From Bradyrhizobium sp. LLZ17 (lineage in GTDB: Bacteria > Pseudomonadota > Alphaproteobacteria > Rhizobiales > Xanthobacteraceae), in the NCBI RefSeq assembly GCF_041200145.1, contig NZ_CP165734.1, forward strand, positions 1,860,001 to 1,924,000: DNA of 64,000 nucleotides, written 5' to 3'. The position numbers and the translations under genes are program-made. Position 1 is the stretch's first letter. Every line of letters starts with the position of its first letter. Positions 1 to 6,674 of the stretch are shown here, one piece after another. The notes beneath the pieces are model-generated. The model was given only the letters and a program-made list of their open reading frames with translations. It did not search any database and had not been told where the DNA came from.

Positions 1-611
1 CCCGCGACGAACATCGCGGATTTCCGGGTCATGATCGAATAATGGCTGGCGGCAAGCCGCGCGGCGCCGAGCCCTGCGACAGAGCCGAGACCCAGCGCGA
101 CCACGGGCACGCGCGACAAATTCTCGGTCGTGAAGCGATACCAGCGCGTGCCGCCGATGCCCCCGGGCAGATTGGCCGCGCCCTTGGTTTCGATGGTCTT
201 GACCGAGCCGCCGCCGCCGGAGCCTTCGATGATGCGGACAATGGGCAGCCGAAAATCATGCGCCATCTCCTCGGCCATCAGCGGCTTTGCAGAGATCGAA
301 GCGTCGGCCGAACCACCGCGCACGGTAAAGTCGTCGCCAACCACGACGACCGTGCGGCCATCGACGCGCCCCCGGCCGAACACGCAGTTCGCCGGCGTCA
401 CGTTTTTGAGCTCGCCTGTTGGATCGTATTCGCCGATGCCGGAGACGGCACCGATTTCGTGAAAGCTGCCTGTATCGATCAGCTTGTCGATGCGCTCCCG
501 AACAGTCAGCCGGCCCTGGTCATGCTGTCGCTTGACCTTGTCAACGCCGCCCATCTCCCGCGCGAAGGCTTCGCGCCGGGCGAGCTCGTCGAGTTCCGGC
601 TTCCAGTTCAT
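1..611 (-). CDS. Acyl-CoA carboxylase carboxyltransferase (beta) subunit, 3' end beyond window
   Basis: Carboxyltransferase subunit of a biotin-dependent acyl-CoA carboxylase (propionyl-, methylcrotonyl- or related CoA), which moves CO2 from carboxybiotin to the acyl-CoA. About 203 N-terminal residues are visible. They begin MNWKPELDEL, then the family-typical GRLTVRERID and the acyl-CoA binding region with GSGGGGSVKTIE and LGLGSVAGLGAA. The gene leaves the window at its left edge. The start at 611 has GGAGGG upstream, but the reading frame overlaps the last 71 bases of the IclR gene, which is unusual. A separate biotin carrier gene lies 1 kb away, suggesting a multi-subunit carboxylase. The exact acyl-CoA substrate cannot be told from this half. 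Confidence 0.85.
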   Translation of the reverse strand, partial: MNWKPELDELARREAFAREMGGVDKVKRQHDQGRLTVRERIDKLIDTGSFHEIGAVSGIGEYDPTGELKNVTPANCVFGRGRVDGRTVVVVGDDFTVRGGSADASISAKPLMAEEMAHDFRLPIVRIIEGSGGGGSVKTIETKGAANLPGGIGGTRWYRFTTENLSRVPVVALGLGSVAGLGAARLAASHYSIMTRKSAMFVA

Positions 612-1515
612 TCACGCCCTCCGAATTGATCGGCTTGTTATTGTTGTGCACGGCCATCGCGACCGGCTTGCGCGGGATGCGATTGTTGAAGACGTCGCCT
701 TCAGCGCCTTCGAGCAGGCTGCCGAGGGAACGGCCGAGCTCGACCATCAGCGGCGCCACTTCCGTATGCAGACGCTGCTCGTCATACATCGCGGACAGAA
801 GGCCGATCGTGATGACCACGAAGGTTTGATACTGCGGCGACCAGATCGGCACCGCGAGCCCGTTGATGTGCGGGCTCCAGAGCCCGCAAGCCACGACATA
901 GCCGTGCTCACGCAGCGCCTCGCGGTTGGCCTCGATGCGAGGCTTCAGGATCCTGACCGCCTCGGGCGCTTCCCGCTCCATCTCCGCAATGAAGGCGTCG
1001 CCGACTTCCGGCGCCAGCGCCGCGGTATAGGCCGCGCCCGCAGCAGTCGAGGCCATCGAGATGCGGCTGCCGGTGCCCTCGTGCAGGCCGAGCGCCGTCG
1101 CCGAGCGCGCAAATTGCAAATAGACGAGATGGAAGCGATCGGGGACGACGAAGCCGACCGTGCCCGGCAATTGCTCGGCGACTTCCTGAAGCCGTTGCCG
1201 AATCATGCTGCGCAGCTGCGCGCCCTTCATCATCGAGGCGCTCATCGCCACCGCGCTCGGACCGATGCGATATTTCTGGTCACGCGGCAGGTAAACCAGT
1301 TGGCCCATGCGCGTCAGCGTGTGCGTGAGCCGCGACACCGTCGAGCGCGGCAGGCCGCAGCGGTTTGAAATTTCGAGATTGCCGAGCCGGGCCTCGTGGC
1401 CCTCGAAGCATCGCAACACATCGAATGCGCGCGATACCACCTGGATAACGTCACCCTCGCCCGCATCTCCGGCGAGCATTCCTTGCCTGCTCAAGCGCTC
1501 CGAACGTCGTCCCAT
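541..1515 (-). CDS. IclR family transcriptional regulator
   Basis: 324-residue one-component regulator. A winged helix-turn-helix lies at about residues 27-90 (LGNLEISNRCGLPRSTVSRL), followed by the IclR effector-binding domain to about residue 275. It sits directly upstream of the carboxylase on the same strand and divergent from the biotin carrier, so it probably controls both. The start at 1515 is the first ATG; M13 is an alternative. The C-terminal ~50 residues are rich in Arg and overlap the next gene by 71 bases. A stop codon (TGA) in a neighbouring frame sits immediately before the carboxylase ATG, so the true end may be there if a base has been lost. Confidence 0.88.
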   Translation of the reverse strand: MGRRSERLSRQGMLAGDAGEGDVIQVVSRAFDVLRCFEGHEARLGNLEISNRCGLPRSTVSRLTHTLTRMGQLVYLPRDQKYRIGPSAVAMSASMMKGAQLRSMIRQRLQEVAEQLPGTVGFVVPDRFHLVYLQFARSATALGLHEGTGSRISMASTAAGAAYTAALAPEVGDAFIAEMEREAPEAVRILKPRIEANREALREHGYVVACGLWSPHINGLAVPIWSPQYQTFVVITIGLLSAMYDEQRLHTEVAPLMVELGRSLGSLLEGAEGDVFNNRIPRKPVAMAVHNNNKPINSEGVNELEAGTRRARPARSLRAGDGRR

Positions 1516-1538
1516 GTTCCCTACCAGTTGTTCTGCTG

Positions 1539-1555
1539 TGCGAAATTAAATTCCA
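1539..1555. promoter_or_regulatory. Possible IclR-type operator between divergent genes
   Basis: In the 94-base divergent intergenic region, the stretch TGCGAAATTAAATTCCA has GAAAT and TTCCA half-sites resembling the IclR-family consensus TGGAAAT-N-ATTTCCA, but with one extra central base and mismatches. Its position between the IclR gene and the biotin carrier fits an autoregulatory site. This is similarity by eye only. Confidence 0.3.
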
Positions 1556-1609
1556 CTTGCAGATGACGCTACCTCAGGCATTTTGCGACGACAACAAAAA
1601 GGCGACGGC

Positions 1610-1831
1610 ATGCCAAAAATTAAGATCGTCACCGAAGTCGCGGGACGCATCTGCGCAACTCCCGTGCAAGTTGGAGGAACGGTCGCTGATGGCGATGAGA
1701 TTGTGTTCGTCGAGGCCATGAAGATGGAGATACCGGTGCCATCGCCCGCGGCCGGAACGCTTAAATCGCTGCTCGTCAAGCTCGATGATATCGTCGCGGA
1801 AGGACAAGCGATCGCGATCGTCGCGAGCTGA
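1610..1831 (+). CDS. Stand-alone biotin carboxyl carrier protein
   Basis: 73-residue biotinyl domain. The biotinylation motif EAMKME is at about residues 33-38, with the lysine as the biotin attachment site, inside the usual beta-sandwich pattern (VAGRI...VGGTVADGDEIVFVEAMKMEI...SPAAGTLKSLLVKLDDIVAEGQ). It would shuttle carboxybiotin between a biotin carboxylase and the carboxyltransferase encoded at the left edge. ATG 1610 is chosen over an upstream TTG at 1583 because of the AAAAAGGCG ribosome site and because the domain begins at MPKIKI. No biotin carboxylase gene is seen here; it may lie left of the window. Confidence 0.88.
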   Translation: MPKIKIVTEVAGRICATPVQVGGTVADGDEIVFVEAMKMEIPVPSPAAGTLKSLLVKLDDIVAEGQAIAIVAS

Positions 1832-1976
1832 GCTCGCACCGTTGCGGATCTGGCTCGCGACAATCCAAAAAAGCATCATAGATCGCGCATTACGTCTTGC
1901 GTTCTGGCGCCACGGGGCATGGCCTCGGGATACCACCGGGTTGCGCGTGCCCTGATTGCGTTGCACAAGGGAGGCA

Positions 1977-3824
1977 ATGATAGCGCAACCGCCGCCCGCC
2001 TCCGCCTGGACCCGTTCGAAGCCGCCCCTGCTGCGGTTTCTGGACACATGCCTCAACGAGTTCTCGGCAGAGACTTCGGGCGCCGTGGCCGATTACATCC
2101 CGGAGCTCGGCAAGGCCGACCCTGCCTATTTCGGTATCAGTCTCGCGACGCTGGACGGCCATGTCTACGAAGTCGGCGACAGCCGGGTGCCCTTCACCAT
2201 CCAGTCGATGTCAAAGCCGTTCGTGTTCGCGCTGGCGCTGGATCTGTTGGGCGCGGGCAAGGTCGAGAGCGCGATCGGCGTCGAGCCCTCGGGCGATCCC
2301 TTCAATTCGATCCGCCTCAACGCCGAGAACCATCCGTTCAACCCGATGGTCAATGCCGGCGCAATCGCCTGCACCGGGCTGATCTACGACAGCAAGGGCG
2401 GAGACGCATTCGAGCAGATACGGCTGGCGCTCAGCCGGTTTGCGGGGCGCGACCTCGCGGTGGACGAGGCCGTCTACACCTCGGAAAGCCAGACCGGCGA
2501 CCGCAACCGCGCCATTGGCTATCTCCTGAAGACCAATGCGGTGATCTCGGACAACGTCGCAGGCGTGCTCGACGTCTATTTCCGGCAATGCGCGGTGCTG
2601 GTCACCGCGCGCGACATCGCGGTCATGGCGGCGACGCTCTCCAACCGTGGCGTCAATCCGGTCACCGGCGAACAGGTGCTGAGCGCTTACGCAATCTCGC
2701 GCACGCTCTCGGTGATGACATCGTCAGGCATGTACGATTATGCCGGCGAATGGATCTACCGGATCGGTATCCCCGCCAAGAGCGGCGTCGGCGGCGGCAT
2801 TTTGGCGGCGCTGCCGGCGCGTCTCGGGCTCGGCAGCTACTCGCCAAGGCTCGACAAGCACGGCAACAGCGTGCGCGGCATCAAGGTGTGCGAGGCGCTG
2901 TCCTCGCATTACGATCTGCACATGCTCAACCGCAGCGACGATGCGCGCAACGCCGTCATCGCCGACTACGATATCGGCAAGAGCCCGTCGCGCCGTGTCC
3001 GCCGGCCGCAGGAACGCGACATTCTCGCGGCGCACGAGCAGGAGGTGCGGGTGATCGAGTTGGTCGGCACGCTGTCGCTCTCGGCCGTCGATTATGTGTC
3101 GCGCCGGCTTGCGGGGCGGCCACGGCCGCAATTTGTGATCTTCGATCTGCATCGCGTGACCTCCACCACGCGTGCCGGTGCGCGGCTCGCGGCCGAGGCT
3201 TTCGAGGAGCTCGCCGCGCTGAACGTCACGGTAGTGTTGTCAGGCGTCAGGCGTGCCTCCAGGGAGTGGATCAGCTTACGCGAATGGACGGCCGAGCTGA
3301 AGAACGTCCGCGACTTCTACCTGCTCGACACCGCGATCGAATGGGCGGAAGACCAGATCGTCTACCGCTACGGCGGTTCGATCGACTTTCACGAGACCAC
3401 CGAACTTGCGGAACAGCCCCTGCTCGAAGGCCTCAGCGCGGACGAATTGACGGAGCTCGGCGCGACTTGCACGATCCGGACCTATCAGTCCGGCGCAAAG
3501 ATCCTCACCACCGGCGATCCGGCCGACGCCCTGTTCTTCCTGCGCAGTGGCGCCGTCCATGTCACGCTGCCCGACGGCGTGCGGTTGGCAACCCTCACCG
3601 CCGGCATGGCCTTTGGCGAAATGGCCCTGATCGAGACCACCCGCTCCGCCGACGTGTTCGCCGACATGGCGGCGACCGCCTACGAGGTGCCGCTGAAAGC
3701 GTTCGAACGTTTCCGCAAGCAGCACCCGCGGGCCTCCGAGCGCATCATGCGCAATCTGGCGCTGCTCCTCGCCGATCGCCTGATCGTCGCCAACGCCAAG
3801 GTCGATATCCTGACCTCGACGTAA
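1977..3824 (+). CDS. glsA: Glutaminase fused to STAS and cyclic-nucleotide-binding domains
   Basis: Converts L-glutamine to glutamate and ammonia in the cytoplasm. The 615-residue protein has three parts. A glutaminase (serine-dependent beta-lactamase fold) at ~15-310 carries the SxxK motif S77-M-S-K80 and a KSGVGGGI segment. A STAS domain follows at ~350-460. A cyclic-nucleotide-binding domain lies at ~475-600 with the phosphate-binding-cassette pattern FGEMALIETTRSA. Ordinary bacterial GlsA is about 310 residues, so the C-terminal half is added sensory/regulatory sequence. ATG 1977 is preceded by a strong AAGGGAGG site; an in-frame upstream start at 1956 lacks one. The next gene is convergent, so this is probably monocistronic. 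Regulation by cAMP/cGMP is inferred from the domain, not shown. Confidence 0.95.
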   Translation: MIAQPPPASAWTRSKPPLLRFLDTCLNEFSAETSGAVADYIPELGKADPAYFGISLATLDGHVYEVGDSRVPFTIQSMSKPFVFALALDLLGAGKVESAIGVEPSGDPFNSIRLNAENHPFNPMVNAGAIACTGLIYDSKGGDAFEQIRLALSRFAGRDLAVDEAVYTSESQTGDRNRAIGYLLKTNAVISDNVAGVLDVYFRQCAVLVTARDIAVMAATLSNRGVNPVTGEQVLSAYAISRTLSVMTSSGMYDYAGEWIYRIGIPAKSGVGGGILAALPARLGLGSYSPRLDKHGNSVRGIKVCEALSSHYDLHMLNRSDDARNAVIADYDIGKSPSRRVRRPQERDILAAHEQEVRVIELVGTLSLSAVDYVSRRLAGRPRPQFVIFDLHRVTSTTRAGARLAAEAFEELAALNVTVVLSGVRRASREWISLREWTAELKNVRDFYLLDTAIEWAEDQIVYRYGGSIDFHETTELAEQPLLEGLSADELTELGATCTIRTYQSGAKILTTGDPADALFFLRSGAVHVTLPDGVRLATLTAGMAFGEMALIETTRSADVFADMAATAYEVPLKAFERFRKQHPRASERIMRNLALLLADRLIVANAKVDILTST

Positions 3825-3840
3825 GCGGCAGCGACAGGGC

Positions 3841-4149
3841 TCAGCGGGCCGCTGCTTCGCTGATCCGCCGATTGATCTTGGCGGCGCTTGCCTTGAGCAA
3901 TTCGGATGGTTGCTGGCCGGTCGCGGCGCACAGGCAGGCCCAGTAGTAGATGACGTCGCCGAGCTCTTCGACCAGACCGGCCTTGTCGAGCCAGTCATCG
4001 CGCAGCAGCTTCTTGATGTGCTCGGCGACCTCACCCGCTTCGCCCGCGAGGCCCAGTCCAAGATACGACAGCCGTTCGTTGGACGGATGCTCATCGACCT
4101 TCGCAATCGTCGCGGCCCAAGCCGCGTATTCATCGATCGTCATCGGCAT
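3841..4149 (-). CDS. MazG-like nucleotide pyrophosphohydrolase
   Basis: 102-residue all-alpha NTP-pyrophosphatase-like protein. The MazG metal-binding pattern is visible as EAGEVAEHIKK followed by LVEELGDVIYYWACL (ExxE...ExxD). Such proteins hydrolyse (d)NTPs to monophosphates and pyrophosphate and may clean the nucleotide pool. Two start codons lie six bases apart (4149 and 4143); 4149 is used. It is convergent with glsA across a 16-base gap and lies 20 bases downstream of the AhpD-like gene on the same strand, so those two may be co-transcribed. The substrate is unknown. Confidence 0.82.
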   Translation of the reverse strand: MPMTIDEYAAWAATIAKVDEHPSNERLSYLGLGLAGEAGEVAEHIKKLLRDDWLDKAGLVEELGDVIYYWACLCAATGQQPSELLKASAAKINRRISEAAAR

Positions 4150-4169
4150 CCCTCGCCGCTGTTGTCGGA

Positions 4170-4697
4170 TCAGCCCACCACTTCCGTGACCGGCTGGAGA
4201 TCGATCTCGAACGTCTCCAGGAATTTCGAGGTCATGATGTAGAATCCGACCGAGAGCTGCAGCTCGACCAGTGCGGCCGGCGTTAGTTTTGACGCGATCG
4301 CCTTGAAGGTCGCGTCTGTCGGCTTGTGCAGCTTGACGATCTCGTCGGTGAAAGCGAGCGCCGCGCGCTGCACCTCGTTGAAACAGGACGCCGCCTGCCA
4401 GTCCGCGAGCGCCTCGTTCTGCGCGTCGGTGACGCCGACATTCTTGCCGATGCGCTTGTGCGCGACAATCTCGTACGGCGCCTCGCACAAGATGCCGGTG
4501 CGCGTGATCGCGAGCTCGCGCACGATCGGATCGAGCTCGCCTTTGTGGCGGATGGCGCCGCCGAGCCGGCAATACTGCTCAAAATAACTCGGCGAATGCG
4601 ACATCATCCGGAAGATGTTGGCATTGCGGTTCTTGCCCAAAATTTCGCGGGTGCGGTCGGACGCCTTGGACGGGTCACTGTAGTCGATGCGGGCCAT
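4170..4697 (-). CDS. Carboxymuconolactone decarboxylase (AhpD-like) family protein
   Basis: 175-residue protein of the carboxymuconolactone decarboxylase/AhpD superfamily. Recognised from the segment GILCEAPYEIVAHKRIGKNVGVTDAQNEAL, which carries the family's C-x-x-x-Y-E...H pattern. Only one cysteine is at the usual CxxC place, so peroxidase activity of the AhpD kind is doubtful. The start is MARIDYSDPS at 4697; the longer upstream frame has no family similarity. It is followed 20 bases on by the MazG-like gene. The reaction is unknown. Confidence 0.82.
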   Translation of the reverse strand: MARIDYSDPSKASDRTREILGKNRNANIFRMMSHSPSYFEQYCRLGGAIRHKGELDPIVRELAITRTGILCEAPYEIVAHKRIGKNVGVTDAQNEALADWQAASCFNEVQRAALAFTDEIVKLHKPTDATFKAIASKLTPAALVELQLSVGFYIMTSKFLETFEIDLQPVTEVVG

Positions 4698-4969
4698 GAT
4701 TTGCCTTGAGTGTTTCCTGGAGCCTTTGATGCTTATTGTCGTTGTCGGGCTAAGTTCCCCCAAACTCTATTCGTGCGCGACCGCACGAGCAACAACATCG
4801 AGTCAAAATGCCGCCGCATTGCTGATCGACCTTGGCACAGTCGATATTCGCCGCATGGGGACACATTGCAGCGAGTACTCGAAGTGGGGTGTTCCGAGTA
4901 AAATAATTGGCCATCGGGTGTGCGGCTCGCACAACGATGAGTCACGCCCAGGTCTAGGGAGAAAACGGC

Positions 4970-5071
4970 ATGAAGGAAGCCACCAAGGGGGCGGCCTCGG
5001 GGGCGCTCGCGCATATGCTGGCGGTCATGGCGATGCTGGTCATCGCCAGTATCTTGTTCTACGGGCGCTAG
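4970..5071 (+). CDS. Small 33-residue membrane peptide
   Basis: A short ORF with a clear ribosome site (AGGGAGA, 7 bases before ATG). The peptide starts MKEATKGAASGALAHM and ends in a hydrophobic run (LAVMAMLVIASILFY) that could form one transmembrane helix, followed by GR and a stop. It stands alone on the plus strand after 272 bases in which no gene is seen. I do not recognise a family. Confidence rests on the ribosome site and the membrane-like composition. Confidence 0.5.
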   Translation: MKEATKGAASGALAHMLAVMAMLVIASILFYGR

Positions 5072-5090
5072 CAAGAGTTGTAAGCGTTTT

Positions 5091-5174
5091 CGTCATTCCG
5101 GGGTGGCTCTCGCACAGGCCAGGCCCAGAATACCCGTTCCAGGCTCGGTCTCTCAGGACCGCCCCCGAATGACG
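5091..5174. repeat. Palindromic intergenic repeat, CGTCATTCCGGGG family (degenerate copy)
   Basis: Imperfect inverted repeat of 84 bases with outer arms CGTCATTCCGGGG and CCCCCGAATGACG. It lies between the 33-residue ORF and the 3' end of the convergent DUF35 gene. The same arms occur, perfectly matched, at 6684-6794, so this is a diverged member of a dispersed family. Confidence 0.7.
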
Positions 5175-5181
5175 AATCCCA

Positions 5182-5541
5182 CTATTTCCTCCTCATGAAG
5201 AACGGCACGAGCTTTCCCGCGAACGGTCTGAAGCTCGCATCGACCTCGTCGCCGATCGCAAGGCCGTTCTCGCCATGCGCCATCATGCGAAAGCCCTCGG
5301 CGCAATCGACCAGCAGGATGTTGTAGGGCACATGGGCGCGGGTCTCGGGCGTGGCGGCCCGGCAGACCAGCGACCTCGCGTAGACCCTGCCCTTGCCGCT
5401 GGCGCGCTGAGCGCGCGGATCAGCTGCGCCGCAGCCCGCGCAGAAGGCGCGATGAAAATACTGCACGTGACCGCACGCGCCGCAGGTCTGATAGGTGATG
5501 GCCTCTTCGCCCTTGGTCCAGTCCGCCAGACGCTCACTCAT
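5182..5541 (-). CDS. DUF35 zinc-ribbon/OB-fold protein, thiolase partner
   Basis: 119-residue protein with a rubredoxin-like zinc ribbon (C20, C23, C34, C37 in CGACG...CAGCG) followed by an OB-fold that ends in a typical VPFFMRRK tail. DUF35 proteins form complexes with thiolase-like enzymes, for example the ChsH2 domain with Ltp2 in steroid side-chain degradation. Its ATG overlaps the stop of the thiolase-like gene (ATGA), so the two are translationally coupled, which supports a complex. The ATG at 5541 is chosen for this coupling and because homology starts there. Confidence 0.88.
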   Translation of the reverse strand: MSERLADWTKGEEAITYQTCGACGHVQYFHRAFCAGCGAADPRAQRASGKGRVYARSLVCRAATPETRAHVPYNILLVDCAEGFRMMAHGENGLAIGDEVDASFRPFAGKLVPFFMRRK

Positions 5542-6674
5542 CGCACCCGCTCCAGAAACATGCTGACATGCGACGACAGCACGCCGCCGTCGCCATGCAG
5601 CAGTGCGACCGAGGCGTCCCGCACCTGGCGATGAGCCGCCCGTCCCGTCATCTGCAAATGCGCCTCGACCAGATGCGCCATGGCGCCTCCGACGCCGCAA
5701 TGGCCGTAGCTGAGCAGGCCGCCATGGGTGTTGAGCGGCATCCCACCGTCGTGGCCAAAATGACCGGCGCGCACGCGCGCGGCCGCCTCGCCGCGGCCGG
5801 CCAGCCCAAGGTCTTCCAGCAGCATCGCGAGCGTGATGGTGAAGCTGTCGTAGATGGCGGCGTAGCGTACGTCGGAGATCGCAAGGCCCGTGGCTTGCTT
5901 GGCGCGCGCGATCGAGATCTCGGCGCCGAGTTCGCCGAGGCCTGTTGCGGCCGTGACATGCTGATGCGTGTGCGCCTGGGCGCAGCCGCGAATGCGGACC
6001 CCCAGCGCTCCGGTCCGCTCGCGGCTGATGACGAAAGCGGCGCCGCCGTCGGACACCGGACAGCAGTCGAGCAGCTTGAGCGGCATCGCCACCGGCTTGG
6101 ACGCCATCACATCGGCGACCGTGATCGGCTCCTGGAATTGCGCGCCGGGATGGGTGCGGGCATGCGCCCGCATCAGCACCGCGAACTCGGCGAGATCTTG
6201 CTCGGTCACGCCGTATTCGTGCATGTACCTGCTGGCAACGAGGCCGTAATAGGCGGGAATGGTCGGGCCCAGCGGCACCTCGTAATCGGGATGGCCGACC
6301 TGGGCCAGCGCCTGGATCGAGGCGTCGCGGCTCTGCCCGGTGAGACGGTTCTCGCCGGCAACAACGAGGACGTGGCGCGCCACGCCGGCCTCGACCAGAT
6401 GATGCGCGAGCATGGTCATCGCAAGCCCGGTCGCGCCGCCAACCTGCACGGCGTGGGCGTAAGCCGGGCGGATGCCGAAATGCTCGGCGAACACGGTCGC
6501 GAGCATGATATGCGGCGAGACGGTGGAGTAGCCACAGAGGATTCCGTCGATCTCGGCGCGGTTCAGCCCGGCATCGTCGAGCGCGAGCTGGGCTGCGTTG
6601 CTCGTCAGGTCGAGCGAAGACGAGCCTTCATGCTTGCCGAAAGGCGTGAGGCCGACGCCGCTGATGAAGCTCAT
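5538..6674 (-). CDS. Thiolase-like protein without the nucleophilic cysteine
   Basis: 378-residue member of the SCP-x/Ltp thiolase-like group. The fold is clear: N-terminal ISGVGLTPFGKHEG, central CPVSDGGAAFVIS, and C-terminal NTHGGLLSYGH. Where classical thiolases have the nucleophile (ACATG), this has GGATG, with Gly80 replacing the cysteine. This excludes ordinary Claisen chemistry through an acyl-enzyme. With the coupled DUF35 partner, the best analogy is the Ltp2-type retro-aldolase that cleaves 3-hydroxyacyl-CoA side chains. The gene is coupled by ATGA to the CoA-transferase upstream and to DUF35 downstream, so the three form one operon. The substrate is unknown. Confidence 0.88.
   Translation of the reverse strand: MSFISGVGLTPFGKHEGSSSLDLTSNAAQLALDDAGLNRAEIDGILCGYSTVSPHIMLATVFAEHFGIRPAYAHAVQVGGATGLAMTMLAHHLVEAGVARHVLVVAGENRLTGQSRDASIQALAQVGHPDYEVPLGPTIPAYYGLVASRYMHEYGVTEQDLAEFAVLMRAHARTHPGAQFQEPITVADVMASKPVAMPLKLLDCCPVSDGGAAFVISRERTGALGVRIRGCAQAHTHQHVTAATGLGELGAEISIARAKQATGLAISDVRYAAIYDSFTITLAMLLEDLGLAGRGEAAARVRAGHFGHDGGMPLNTHGGLLSYGHCGVGGAMAHLVEAHLQMTGRAAHRQVRDASVALLHGDGGVLSSHVSMFLERVR

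Noticed and set aside
1919-3946. 675-codon plus-strand frame overlapping glsA
   Set aside because: Arg-rich out-of-frame shadow of glsA.
4698-4969. Possible plus-strand ORFs between the AhpD-like gene and the 33-residue ORF
   Set aside because: Frames here (for example 4710-4901) lack ribosome sites and give atypical composition.
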